64,000 nt of DNA from Fictibacillus nanhaiensis (GCF_023715445.1 NZ_JAMBOD010000007.1:1-64000), one strand, 5' to 3'; positions 33,941-42,955 are shown, numbered from the stretch's first letter. The notes: generated from the letters alone by a model not told the origin. Made by a program: numbers and translations.

Positions 33941-33980
33941 AATTGTAGGGGGTCTGACCCGGGTCAGACCCCCTACAATT
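33941..33980. repeat. perfect 40-bp palindrome
   Basis: Arms AATTGTAGGGGGTCTGACCC and GGGTCAGACCCCCTACAATT are exact reverse complements with no loop. The core GGGGTCTGACC is shared with 21656-21670 and 36727-36740. It lies in a 190-base gap between divergent genes. It resembles REP/RAYT-type elements (GTAG next to a GC-rich hairpin). Confidence 0.88.
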
Positions 33981-34053
33981 TTCCCCTGTTCTAAAGATTT
34001 TGTCTCTCAACATATGATGGGGTGATTAAGTATTTCTAAGGGGGAGATCTAGA

Positions 34054-34761
34054 ATGGATAGGGATTATTTAAGATGGTCTCAAATTCCTTACCCAGGAGA
34101 GCAATATCCCCCAATGAATGCTGTAACCCCTGAAGCTGGTTCTTGGCCGATGTTTTTTATCACCAGAAGAGGGCAAGAATTTTTGGACCCTTTTGGTCAA
34201 AAGATAACATGGAGGATTAAAAATCCTAATACGATTAATTGGGAACAGGAACTTTTAATTGTAAAACACACCCTTCAGAACTTAACGCCGCAGCAGGTCC
34301 GTATTGCCCACGAGTGGGGAACTGGAGAGGTAAGCAAAGTGGTTATTCCAATCATCTACAACATGATGGAGACCTATGATTTAGCATCTACTAAAGCTGC
34401 CCGTTTTTTAGGCTTTTACAGTGCAGCTATGAATGATGCTTTCGTTATAACGTGGTATTTTAAATATCTTTGGGATGTCGCGCGTCCATGCCAGTTTGAC
34501 AGGAGCATAATCCCTGTCTTATTTACCCCGCGTTTTCCTGGCTATCCTTCCGCTCATGCTACAATGGCTGGGTGTTCAGAGTCGATTTTGAGCTACTATT
34601 TTCCACAGGAATCGTATCGGATCAATCAATTGATGGAAGAATGCGCTATGTCCCGTCTTTATGCAGGAGTTCACTTCAAGGTTGATAACGATGAAGGGCT
34701 TTCATTAGGACGGCAACTCGGACAGATTGTTGTGAATCTGGTGAAATCGCAGAATATATAA
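34054..34761 (+). CDS. vanadium-dependent haloperoxidase/PAP2-fold protein
   Basis: A 235-residue soluble protein of the acid phosphatase/vanadium haloperoxidase superfamily. The conserved pocket appears as a basic first motif (RPCQFDRSIIP), the central YPSAHATMAGC near 168-178 and the final SRLYAGVHFKVDNDEGL near 208-224 with the vanadate/phosphate His. The Ser-Ala-His motif and lack of membrane helices favour the haloperoxidase-like or soluble phosphatase branch. AAGGGGGAG precedes the start. Confidence 0.85.
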   Translation: MDRDYLRWSQIPYPGEQYPPMNAVTPEAGSWPMFFITRRGQEFLDPFGQKITWRIKNPNTINWEQELLIVKHTLQNLTPQQVRIAHEWGTGEVSKVVIPIIYNMMETYDLASTKAARFLGFYSAAMNDAFVITWYFKYLWDVARPCQFDRSIIPVLFTPRFPGYPSAHATMAGCSESILSYYFPQESYRINQLMEECAMSRLYAGVHFKVDNDEGLSLGRQLGQIVVNLVKSQNI

Positions 34762-34763
34762 AG

Positions 34764-34793
34764 AAAAACCGGACGCTCTACAGTCCGGTTTTT
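34764..34793. terminator. bidirectional terminator
   Basis: AAAAACCGGAC and GTCCGGTTTTT are perfect complements around an eight-base loop; it serves both convergent genes. Confidence 0.88.
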
Positions 34794-35649
34794 AATATCC
34801 TCTATATACATATTCTTCTTCAGGTTTTTCGATTTCTTTCCAGCTTTTTACTTTTACATAAGGAATATCCGCTTTAAATGGCTGATAGTACATGGTTTCA
34901 ATGGTCCCATCCACTTCGATCCATTTATCATTAGGAAAGGTTGTTCCTTTAGGGAATTCGACCATCATCCCAAATACGCCGGAATCAGCTATACAGTGAA
35001 TAACCCCAAAACGAAGCAGGAAGAGTTCATTACTTTTCGTTGTCGATTGATCCTCAGCATTGTAGGTAAAGCCTTTAAACTGAATATCCTTGCCAAGAAA
35101 GATTCCTGGCTTGTAGTAAATGCTTTCCATCCCTTTTAAATAATTCTTGTCGTTTAAGACAATATCACCCTTTGTGAAGGGCTTTAATTCTTTATCCATA
35201 ATCGTGTTATAGCTTTCTTTTCCATAGTAAACACTTGTGTCAGGTTTTAAGAACTGATGCTCTCCAAAATCACCCTCGTTCTCAAGCCCTTTAAAGTGAA
35301 AGCCTTTCGTTTTAACGGTTTCAGAGTCAAGTGAGGCAATCGGAAAAAACAATCCTGAGATAATCGGGAATATCAGAATACTGTTTACCGTCATGCTCTT
35401 TAAACGAGACGGCTTTTTGTGATGATCGTGACCGCAATCTGGAGCTGCACAGGTTTCATCATGATGATGATCACCGTCTTCACTTTTTCCGTAAATATAA
35501 AACTGAACAAGGGTTAAGAAACCCAAAATAAAAATCGCTGAAAATGAGATATAGGAATACTTCATGTTAATGTATTTACTAATATCACCTGTCGCATGCA
35601 AATGCATAAACAAAAAGGTAAATCCGATTAAAATCAGAATTCGAATCAT
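34792..35649 (-). CDS. TIGR03943 family protein (YcgQ-like)
   Basis: A 285-residue protein with two N-terminal membrane helices, a His/Asp/Cys-rich loop (HHHDETCAAPDCGHDHHKK, about 78-96) likely to bind metal, and a third helix near 105-128. A large C-terminal domain faces outside. Its length matches B. subtilis YcgQ. It starts 18 bases after the permease, with AAGGGAGGTG upstream, so the two form an operon, as ycgR-ycgQ do. Function is unknown. Confidence 0.88.
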   Translation of the reverse strand: MIRILILIGFTFLFMHLHATGDISKYINMKYSYISFSAIFILGFLTLVQFYIYGKSEDGDHHHDETCAAPDCGHDHHKKPSRLKSMTVNSILIFPIISGLFFPIASLDSETVKTKGFHFKGLENEGDFGEHQFLKPDTSVYYGKESYNTIMDKELKPFTKGDIVLNDKNYLKGMESIYYKPGIFLGKDIQFKGFTYNAEDQSTTKSNELFLLRFGVIHCIADSGVFGMMVEFPKGTTFPNDKWIEVDGTIETMYYQPFKADIPYVKVKSWKEIEKPEEEYVYRGY

Positions 35650-35667
35650 GAGTTAGGCACCTCCCTT

Positions 35668-36579
35668 TTATAAAAACAGTGATCCGATCAAAACGAGTCC
35701 TGTGATGTAACCGATCAGACTGAACACAAGCTTCTTTTTAAAAGCTGCAAGCATCATCAGTACGTTTTTAATATCAAGCATCGGCCCATATACTAAAAAC
35801 GCCACAATTGACCCGATTGTAAACGTGCTTTGGAAAGAAGATGCAATAAATGCATCAGCTTCTGAGCAAAGTGATAATACAAAGGCTAATCCCATCATCA
35901 CCAACGATGAAGAAACCTCTCCTTGTCCAATCGCTAAAAGAGTTGATGTCTTTACATAAGTCTGCATCCCTGCTGCAATTAAAGCACCGATGACAAGGTA
36001 TTTTCCAACCGAGAAGAATTCTTCAACGGCATGTACAAACGTTCCTTTTAATTTGTTAAAAAAAGATACAGATGGTGCTTCAATGGCTGCTGCCGTTTCG
36101 TTAGCTCCTGAATTCTTTGACAAAATATGAATCTCATTCCTGAGTACTTTCGCATTCTTAAACTGAATCGCAAGAAAGAACCCGACAAGGACAGCAACGA
36201 TTGTAGCCAGTCCGCCTCTGTAAATCATAACGTCCCATTGATTACCGAATGCGACATAAGTAGAAAACAAGACAACTGGGTTAATAATCGGACCTGTCAG
36301 CATAAAAGGAATGGCTGCAAAAACAGGTACACCTTTTGCAATCAGTCTTCTTGTAATAGGAACAATTCCACACTCACAAGCAGGGAATATTGCACCTAAA
36401 AAAGCAGCAAATAAGACAGCTAATACTTTATTTTTTGGCATGATGCGTGCCACCATTTCTTCGGTAACAAACATTTGAATAACTCCGGCAATAAGCACCC
36501 CTATTAAAACAAAGGGAAGTGCTTCAATGAGGATGCTGATGAATACTGTATTCATCTGTAAAAATGTTTTATCGAGCAT
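35668..36579 (-). CDS. UPF0718-family permease (YcgR-like)
   Basis: A 303-residue multi-pass permease. Motifs are LIEALPFVLIGVLIAGVIQ at the N-terminus, FPACECGIVPITRRLIAKG (with the CxCG-type motif) and LCSEADAFIASSF in the second half, plus GPMLDIKNVLMM. The frame extends upstream to 36837, but GGAGG lies eight bases before the ATG at 36579, and the upstream part reads through the REP-like element. It is thought to export or import a small, possibly metal-linked, solute. Confidence 0.88.
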   Translation of the reverse strand: MLDKTFLQMNTVFISILIEALPFVLIGVLIAGVIQMFVTEEMVARIMPKNKVLAVLFAAFLGAIFPACECGIVPITRRLIAKGVPVFAAIPFMLTGPIINPVVLFSTYVAFGNQWDVMIYRGGLATIVAVLVGFFLAIQFKNAKVLRNEIHILSKNSGANETAAAIEAPSVSFFNKLKGTFVHAVEEFFSVGKYLVIGALIAAGMQTYVKTSTLLAIGQGEVSSSLVMMGLAFVLSLCSEADAFIASSFQSTFTIGSIVAFLVYGPMLDIKNVLMMLAAFKKKLVFSLIGYITGLVLIGSLFL

Positions 36580-36685
36580 CCGAATTCCTCCAAACTTAAA
36601 AATTTCTTTAAAGGATGAAAATATAAACTTCAAAAACATAATTTTTTCGATAACAATATTAACACTATAACTCAAAAATGGCAGG

Positions 36686-36757
36686 AAAATAAATGGTAAA
36701 TGAAGAAATAGAAGATTGTGGGAAATGGGGTCTGTCCCCCTACCATTTATTTCCCAA
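36686..36757. repeat. imperfect inverted repeat with GGGGTCTGTCCCC core
   Basis: GGAAAATAAATGGTA at 36686-36700 is mirrored by TACCATTTATTTCC at 36741-36754. Inside, GGGG-TCTGT-CCCC (36727-36739) forms a small hairpin. It is related to the palindrome at 33941-33980 and lies in the gap between the permease and vanW-like genes. Confidence 0.7.
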
Positions 36758-36785
36758 GCTGATATGGAGCAAAAGGGGTGGCAGA

Positions 36786-37612
36786 ATGAACCATTTTGAC
36801 CTTCGTCCGAAGCAAAGATCGGCATTTCGGATTTCACTAGGCAAAAGATATTACACGGTAAAGAGATATATAGAATGGTTTACTGATCAAAAAAAGTATG
36901 CAAAAACCATAAATGACGAGGAACTGCCTTTCGTCAGTTCCTCGCACCAAACCATCCTTCTTAGAAAACTCAAAGATGTCGATATGTGGTACCAGCATAA
37001 TAAAGTAAAAAACCTGAAAATCGCCATAAAACGTTTAAATAACATAATCGTTAAACCGGGAGAGACCTTTTCATATTGGAAATGCATTGGAACAACAACG
37101 AAAAGAAAAGGTTATGTGGAGGGGATGGTGCTTTTCTACGGCAAATTTAAGAAAGGCACAGGAGGCGGACTGTGCCAACTGTCTAATTTAATCTACTGGA
37201 TGACGCTGCATACCCGTTGACCATAACGGAACGACACAGACACAGTTATGATGTGTTTCCTGATTCAAAACGAACACAACCTTTTGGAAGCGGAGCAACT
37301 TGTGCCTATAACTATTTGGATCTTCAAATCACGAACAACACGGAACAAACGTATCAGCTGTATCTTTATTTAACAGATACTCACCTTGTTGGCGAATGGA
37401 GAACAGAGCAAGTACCTCTACAAAGTTATCAGGTGTATGAAAAAGAACATTGGATTACTCCAGCTTATTGGGGCGGGTATTTGCGCCATAACCTGATTTA
37501 CAGGAAAGTGTTCAACCGTAAAAAACAGCAGATTGATGATGAGTATGTGACCGAGAATCATGCCATTATGATGTATGAACCATTACTGGAATCAAAACAG
37601 ATGGAAGCATAA
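36786..37612 (+). pseudogene. VanW family protein, single-base frameshift
   Basis: Two frames together encode one VanW-family protein of about 275 residues. The first (36786 to the TGA at 37218) includes PGETFSYWKCIGTTTKRKGY and GGGLCQLSNLIYWMTLHT. The second resumes as LTITERHRHSYDVFPDSKRT and GATCAYNYLDLQ and ends at 37612. The break is at 37209-37220, where CATACCCGTTGACC would restore HTPLTITER if it carried one more C. VanW proteins are uncharacterised envelope-related proteins. It is either a real mutation or an error in a C run. Start ATG follows AAAAGGGGTGG. Confidence 0.85.
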
Positions 37613-37648
37613 AAAAACCTTGGCCAAAAAATCAGGCAAAGGTTTTTT
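37612..37648. terminator. bidirectional terminator
   Basis: AAAAAACCTTGGCC pairs with GGCAAAGGTTTTTT (one mismatch) around a short loop, with A and T runs on the two sides. Confidence 0.8.
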
Positions 37649-37763
37649 ACTTTTCTTTTAAATACGTTAGACCAGTTAATTCTAATAAAGGTTCAGGTTT
37701 CATTTCCTTACGACCTAAATTAGATTTTAGCAAAAGTCTTTTCATCAAGGCCCCAAAATTCAT
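37647..37763 (-). CDS. candidate 38-residue peptide
   Basis: A minus-strand frame encodes MNFGALMKRLLLKSNLGRK continuing to a TYLKEK end. It lies exactly against the bidirectional terminator, which would serve it, but the upstream GGTGAT is too close to the ATG. It may be chance. Nothing else is recognised between 37650 and 37922. Confidence 0.25.
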   Translation of the reverse strand: MNFGALMKRLLLKSNLGRKEMKPEPLLELTGLTYLKEK

Positions 37764-37922
37764 ATCACCATCATTTTAGCAAAAAAGGAAAATGAATAAC
37801 GGTTTTTTAGCTTGAAAATCTCAACTGCCTAACTTACTCTAGGTAAATGCATATATTATTTGTTGAAATACTGACCAAATTTGGGTAATGATAATAAAAA
37901 GCAGAGAGAGAAGGAACGGCTT

Positions 37923-38876
37923 ATGATACGCACGATTGCGGTTGTAGATCAAAAAGTAATTATAAATCCGCCGTTAGAGCGTTTAGTGGAACTACAGGCA
38001 GACTGGGTATGGGTCGATTTCGACAGCCCTTCAGAGAAAGAAACCAGTTTGCTTCGTACTTTTTTTCATTTTCATCCACTTGCTGTTGAAGACTGCATTA
38101 ACTCCTTGCAGCGGCCGAAAGTTGAGTTTTATGAAGATCATTTGTTTTACGTTGTGCATGCACTGCACGAACAAACTTTAGAAGCCACTGAGGTAGATAT
38201 TTTTACTGCAACAAATATGGTGGTTACCTTTCATAAGACGGAAGTTCCCGAGATTGATTTTGTCTGGAGCTATATGAAGGGGTTAAATACGGTGCCGCGA
38301 GAGCTCGGAAGGAATGAACTGATCCATAAATTGATAGACAAGCTTGTTGATATGTATTTTCCGATCATGCATCAGTTGGACGAGCGTGTGATTTCCATTG
38401 AAAGCAATGAAGATGACGAGGCGCCAAAACTGATCAATCAAATTTTTGATATCCGTGGAGACCTGCTTTCATTGCGAAAAACAGTAGTTCCCATGCGTGA
38501 ACTTCTTTATCGCATGCTGGAATCCAAGCGGGTTGGTTTAGATGCGGAGGAAAGATCCTACTTCCATGATATATACGATCATCTACTAAGATTAACGGAT
38601 ATGATGACGTCAGCACGTGAGATGACATCAGACATTCGTGATAATTATATCTCGTTAAACTCGTATCGTATGAACAACATCATGAAAACGCTGACCGTAA
38701 TAACAACCATCTTTATGCCGTTAACGTTTATTGCAGGTGTCTATGGAATGAACTTTGTCAACATGCCAGAACTGCAAACGGAGAATGGTTACTTCTATGT
38801 GGTTGGAGTTATGGTCCTATTAGGGGTCATCATGTCGCTATGGTTTAAGAAAAAAGGATGGTTCGAGCAGGATTAA
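37923..38876 (+). CDS. corA: CorA family magnesium/divalent cation transporter
   Basis: A 317-residue channel protein. The large N-terminal cytoplasmic domain (about 1-250) includes AVEDCINSLQRPKVEFYEDH. Two membrane helices lie at the C-terminus, with the selectivity signature YGMNF at about 281-285 after TTIFMPLTFIAGV. It forms a pentameric Mg2+ channel. Start ATG 37923 is preferred over 37881 because GAAGGAA lies seven bases before it. It is monocistronic. Confidence 0.95.
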   Translation: MIRTIAVVDQKVIINPPLERLVELQADWVWVDFDSPSEKETSLLRTFFHFHPLAVEDCINSLQRPKVEFYEDHLFYVVHALHEQTLEATEVDIFTATNMVVTFHKTEVPEIDFVWSYMKGLNTVPRELGRNELIHKLIDKLVDMYFPIMHQLDERVISIESNEDDEAPKLINQIFDIRGDLLSLRKTVVPMRELLYRMLESKRVGLDAEERSYFHDIYDHLLRLTDMMTSAREMTSDIRDNYISLNSYRMNNIMKTLTVITTIFMPLTFIAGVYGMNFVNMPELQTENGYFYVVGVMVLLGVIMSLWFKKKGWFEQD

Positions 38877-38956
38877 ATTTACATGTGAAAAATGTGGAAA
38901 TGGAAGGTACTAAAGTATTAAGTACATAATAGTATCCGGAAATAACTATTGAATAT

Positions 38957-39016
38957 AAAAAAGAGTAGACTGGAGAAGGTGTATCATCCTTGAACAGGCT
39001 GCTCTTTTGTTTTGTA
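38957..39016 (+). terminator. Rho-independent terminator of corA
   Basis: AAAAGAGTAGACTG and CAGGCTGCTCTTTT form the outer imperfect stem, followed by GTTTT. Confidence 0.7.
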
Positions 39017-39072
39017 GACTAGTAAAGAATCCTTATTTTAAATTCATTTTAACTTACTACCCTGTACCTAGT

Positions 39073-39086
39073 TTTAACGCGTTAAA
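39073..39086 (+). promoter_or_regulatory. palindromic LacI-family-type operator upstream of the sugar ABC genes
   Basis: TTTAACGCGTTAAA is a perfect 14-base palindrome with the central CG dyad typical of LacI/GalR-family and CcpA-like operators. It lies 54 bases before the binding-protein start. No LacI-family gene is in the window. Confidence 0.6.
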
Positions 39087-39139
39087 GTAAGGGAAACGAA
39101 CTACTATTCTTATAAAATGTTCACATGGGGGAAGACACG

Positions 39140-40447
39140 ATGAAAAAAATTTTTGTATGGGCTTTAACACTAATCATGGTTACTGGCTTATTATCTGGAT
39201 GTTCAGAAACGAGAGAAGAAAGTATAGAACCAAAGAAAACAAAAGACGGAAAAATAATTCTTGATTTTTGGACCTTCTGGGGGTCAGAAACGAGAAGACC
39301 AATCATTGAGAAAATCGTAAACGATTACAATGCGTCTCAGGATAAAGTGTTTGTTAAACATACTTTTTTGCCATGGGGGGACATTTGGACTAAAAATCTT
39401 GCAGCCATTGCAGCTGGCAAACCAGCTGATGTTGTCATCAATGATATCAATTCTGTTGCCCACAGAGCTAAAAATGGCCAAGCGGAAAATCTGTCACAAT
39501 ACATAAATGACGATGGTTTTAAAGATAAATTTTACCCTGAACTTTGGAAGACGGTAATACATGAAGGGGATCCATATGCTGTGCCTTTCAACACGGATAC
39601 TCGTTTGTTGTTCTATAACAAGACTGCTTTTAAAGAGGCTGGTCTAGATCCAAACAAACCGCCAAAAACATGGAAAGAACTTGAAACATATGCCCAGAAA
39701 CTCGACAAAAAAAAGGGTGATCAATACGAACGCATTGGTTTTTATCCACTTTGGGGATCGTTTGGTCCAGAAAGCTGGATGATGAATGCAGATAATGGTC
39801 AGGGCTATATTGATGAAAAAGGAAAAGTAAAGGTTGCTACAAAAGAGAAAGTTCAGGCGCTGAACTGGATCAAGGGTTGGAACGACAGGATTGGCATCGA
39901 TAACATAAATGCTTATAAAGCAGATTTTGGCAGTGAACAATCTAATCCGTTTATCGCAGGAAAAGTAGCGATGATGGTTGATGTAGGAACCTTCTATACC
40001 CAAATAAGAGACTACGGAAAGGACATGGAGTTTGGTGTTGCACCTGTTCCAGCGATTTCTGAAAGTGATAAGAACTGGAGTCAAGGTGGAGGATTTGTCG
40101 CAGAAATTCCTAAAGGGTCTGATAACCCTGAGGAAGCATGGGAATTTATCAAGTATTTAACTGATAAAGAAGCACAAACGTATTGGGCAACGAAAAACTT
40201 TGACAATGTCGCAAACAAAGAAGCTTCGGAAAAAGCAATGAATATGTTAAAAGGAACAGATCAAGAGATCTATAAAGCTACTGTTGAAAATCTTGACGTA
40301 ACAAAACTGCATCCTGTTCCAGTGGACTCCCCTGATTATCAATCAAAAATTAATCCTATGATTGATTCTGTCCTTTTGGGCGAAAGGAAAGCTTCTGATG
40401 CATTAAAAGATGCTGAAGAATCAGTTGAAAGCAGTGTTGGGCAATAA
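39140..40447 (+). CDS. extracellular sugar-binding lipoprotein of an ABC importer
   Basis: A 435-residue family 1 solute-binding protein. The signal peptide ends at lipobox LLSGC with the lipidated Cys at residue 21. Domain marks are FWTFWGSETRRPIIEKIVND, PADVVINDINSV, WMMNADNGQGY and NPFIAGKVAMMVDVG. It delivers a carbohydrate to the two permeases that follow. The ATG at 39140 follows GGGGGAAG; the upstream ATG at 39125 has no such signal. Substrate is unknown and no glycosidase lies alongside. Confidence 0.93.
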   Translation: MKKIFVWALTLIMVTGLLSGCSETREESIEPKKTKDGKIILDFWTFWGSETRRPIIEKIVNDYNASQDKVFVKHTFLPWGDIWTKNLAAIAAGKPADVVINDINSVAHRAKNGQAENLSQYINDDGFKDKFYPELWKTVIHEGDPYAVPFNTDTRLLFYNKTAFKEAGLDPNKPPKTWKELETYAQKLDKKKGDQYERIGFYPLWGSFGPESWMMNADNGQGYIDEKGKVKVATKEKVQALNWIKGWNDRIGIDNINAYKADFGSEQSNPFIAGKVAMMVDVGTFYTQIRDYGKDMEFGVAPVPAISESDKNWSQGGGFVAEIPKGSDNPEEAWEFIKYLTDKEAQTYWATKNFDNVANKEASEKAMNMLKGTDQEIYKATVENLDVTKLHPVPVDSPDYQSKINPMIDSVLLGERKASDALKDAEESVESSVGQ

Positions 40448-40494
40448 GGACAAGGGAGCAGCCTCCCTTGTTTATTTATGAAGGGGGCAAGAAA

Positions 40495-41478
40495 ATGGAT
40501 TCGGTTTATGTAAAGAGCGAAAATAAAAAATCGAGTAAAGCGGTAAAGAAGCAAAAAATGGAAAAACGGCATTTTATAAAATCATTGCGGCACAGAGAAG
40601 AACTAGCGGGATATTTATTCATCGCCCCGTGGATCATTGGTTTTCTTTTCTTGATGCTCGGTCCGTTATTGTTCTCTTTATACGCAAGTTTTACAAACTA
40701 TAACATCACCTCGCAGATGAAATTTGTTGGCTTTGAAAATTATAAGAGAATGTTTACTTTTGACGAGCTGTTCTGGACTTCATTATGGAACACGCTTTAT
40801 TATGTAGTATTCTCCGTTCCAATTACAACTGCGGGTGCCATACTCTTGGCAGTATTTTTAAATCAACGCGTTCCGGGAATAAAATGGTATCGTACCCTTT
40901 TTTATCTGCCAGCGGTTCTTTCCGGTGTAGGTGTCTATCTGTTATGGATGCAATTACTCAGCCCGTCAACAGGGCTGGTCAATATAGCACTTTCATGGTT
41001 TGGGATAGAAGGGCCAGCTTGGCTGTACAGCCCCGAATGGACAAAGCCGGCGCTGATCTTAATGAAGCTTTGGAGTGTCGGAGGAGGCATGCTTCTGTAC
41101 TTGGCAAGCCTTCAAGGTGTACCAAAAACGATGTATGAAGCGGCTGAGATCGACGGTGCAGGAACGTTTCAAAAGTTCTTTAAAATTACACTTCCCATGA
41201 TTACACCTGTTATTTTTTTTGATATCGTGACGAGCTTAATCGGTGGATTTCAAATCTTTCAGGAAGCCTACGTAATGACAGAGAACGGTGACGGCGGCCC
41301 GGTTAATTCCCTTCTATTCTATAACCTTCATATGTGGAACAATGCGTTTGAAATGTTTAACATGGGCTATGCTTCATCGATGGCATGGATGCTTTTTGTT
41401 ATCGTAATGTTGCTTACTGTAATTAATCTGAAGATCGGGAAGAAATGGGTCTACTATGAAGGCGGTGATCAAAAATGA
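40495..41478 (+). CDS. sugar ABC transporter permease (MalF type)
   Basis: A 327-residue permease with six membrane helices. A long basic N-terminus (about 1-45) precedes helix 1 (LAGYLFIAPWIIGFLFLML). The ATPase-contact EAA loop is YEAAEIDGAGTFQKFFKITLPMI at about 215-235. The ATG at 40495 follows GAAGGGGG. The stop overlaps the next gene by four bases (ATGA), showing translational coupling. Confidence 0.93.
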   Translation: MDSVYVKSENKKSSKAVKKQKMEKRHFIKSLRHREELAGYLFIAPWIIGFLFLMLGPLLFSLYASFTNYNITSQMKFVGFENYKRMFTFDELFWTSLWNTLYYVVFSVPITTAGAILLAVFLNQRVPGIKWYRTLFYLPAVLSGVGVYLLWMQLLSPSTGLVNIALSWFGIEGPAWLYSPEWTKPALILMKLWSVGGGMLLYLASLQGVPKTMYEAAEIDGAGTFQKFFKITLPMITPVIFFDIVTSLIGGFQIFQEAYVMTENGDGGPVNSLLFYNLHMWNNAFEMFNMGYASSMAWMLFVIVMLLTVINLKIGKKWVYYEGGDQK

Positions 41479-42344
41479 GGAATGTTGCAGAAACGCCATT
41501 GTTTCAAAAACGTTCTTTTCGGTTGAAATGTAAGAAGATTTTAGTTTCAATCATCCTTTTAACAGGAAGCCTTGTAATATTGTCACCTATTCTATGGATG
41601 CTCTCAACTTCTTTAAAAACACCAGGTGAGATCGCACAATTTCCGCCTACCTTTTTACCTGAAAAATTTCAGTGGAAGAATTATATTGAAGCTTGGAATA
41701 CAGCGCCTTTTACACGGTGGGCATTAAATACAACTTTTATCACATTTTTTGTAGTGATTGGGAACGTACTCGTAAATTCGTTTGTTGCATATGGATTTGC
41801 TAAGATTCGCTTTAGAGGGAAGAATGTACTATTTATTATCGTGCTTTCAACTATGCTGATTCCTGGATTCGTTCTTCTTATTCCGCAATACATGCTTTTT
41901 TCTAACTTAGGCTGGGTAAATACGTACTTGCCTTTGATTGTTCCAGCTTTCTTAGGTAACGCATTCTATATCTTTTTATTAAGACAGTTCTTTATGACTT
42001 TACCAAACGAAATGATTGAAGCTGCAAAGATCGATGGAGCCAATCACTTTCAGATCTGGTGGAAAATCGCGATGCCATTAATGAAGCCAGCGGTTATAAC
42101 GATTGCCATTCTTTCATTCAACGGTGCCTGGAACGACTTTTTAGGACCACTCCTCTATATCAATGACGAAAAACTGTATACACTTCAGATTGGTCTTCAA
42201 ACCTTTAAAGGTACTGTCCAAACCCAATGGCATTATTTAATGGCAGCATCTGTCTTGGTTTTGTTGCCTGTAGTATTGATCTTCTTTTTCTTTCAAAGAT
42301 ATTTTATTGAGGGGTCGAATATCACTTCTGGTACAAAAGGTTAA
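41475..42344 (+). CDS. carbohydrate ABC transporter permease (MalG type)
   Basis: A 289-residue permease with six membrane helices. The EAA loop reads IEAAKIDGANHFQIWWKIAMPLM near 180-202. It is coupled to the preceding permease by a four-base overlap. No ATP-binding gene follows. In Bacillus the shared ATPase MsmX commonly serves such incomplete systems, so that arrangement is inferred. Confidence 0.93.
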   Translation: MRNVAETPLFQKRSFRLKCKKILVSIILLTGSLVILSPILWMLSTSLKTPGEIAQFPPTFLPEKFQWKNYIEAWNTAPFTRWALNTTFITFFVVIGNVLVNSFVAYGFAKIRFRGKNVLFIIVLSTMLIPGFVLLIPQYMLFSNLGWVNTYLPLIVPAFLGNAFYIFLLRQFFMTLPNEMIEAAKIDGANHFQIWWKIAMPLMKPAVITIAILSFNGAWNDFLGPLLYINDEKLYTLQIGLQTFKGTVQTQWHYLMAASVLVLLPVVLIFFFFQRYFIEGSNITSGTKG

Positions 42345-42415
42345 TCAACCTCACTGTTTAAAACCTTTTTAACAGGGGAACCTACTTGTAAAAGAACCCG
42401 TTTGGAGGGAAAAAA

Positions 42416-42847
42416 ATGAAAAAAGATATTATCGGTACCTACGCGAGGGAAGAAGAAGCTGTAGGAGCGATTAAAGCACTTGTTGAAAAAGGATACAAGC
42501 CTTCTGAAATCTCGATTGTTGCAAAAGATGATGAGATGGTGGACAGTGTAGCAGATGAAACCCATGTAAATGAAGAAAAAGTCCTTGATGATGATATGGA
42601 TCGTGCCACTTATGGTACAATTGCAGGCTTTTTAACGGGTATCGGAGGCGGAATAGCTGTGCCTGGACTAGGAGTTCCAGGAGTCGGCCCTCTGCTTGCA
42701 GCTGGTCCTTTTGCCGCAATGTTTGATGACGGTGAAAACGATATGAAAGAGATTCTTATGAAGATGGACGTTTCTGAAGATGACGCAGAACGTTATATGC
42801 AGGATCTAGAGGATGGAAAAATTATCGTGATGGTAGAACAAAAATAA
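42416..42847 (+). CDS. YflT-type general stress protein
   Basis: A 143-residue protein. The N-terminal YflT domain (MKKDIIGTYAREEEAVGAIK with KGYKPSEISIVAKD) is typical of Bacillus general stress protein 17M. A Gly/Pro-rich hydrophobic hairpin (FLTGIGGGIAVPGLGVPGVG, about 64-85) follows, then an acidic helical end. GGAGGGA precedes the start. Sigma-B control is known for relatives, but I could not identify a sigma-B promoter here. Confidence 0.87.
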   Translation: MKKDIIGTYAREEEAVGAIKALVEKGYKPSEISIVAKDDEMVDSVADETHVNEEKVLDDDMDRATYGTIAGFLTGIGGGIAVPGLGVPGVGPLLAAGPFAAMFDDGENDMKEILMKMDVSEDDAERYMQDLEDGKIIVMVEQK

Positions 42848-42861
42848 AAATCAGTGAAACT

Positions 42862-42889
42862 AGAGCGCCTAGCAAGGGGCTCTTTTTTT
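42862..42889 (+). terminator. Rho-independent terminator
   Basis: AGAGCGCCT pairs with AGGGGCTCT (one mismatch) around a four-base loop, followed by T's. Confidence 0.8.
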
Positions 42890-42955
42890 CGAATAGAATC
42901 ATGTCTCTCGGAGAAAATAAGCAGAAATATTGATGTAAACAGGGTGATATTTGAT

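Noticed and set aside
36580-36837. Extended start of the YcgR-like permease
   Set aside because: The extra residues are low-complexity and cross a REP-like inverted repeat. GGAGG precedes the ATG at 36579.
42854-42955. GTG start of the PAP2 gene at 42854
   Set aside because: It lies before a clear terminator of the preceding gene, and there is no ribosome binding site; the ATG at 42956 has one.
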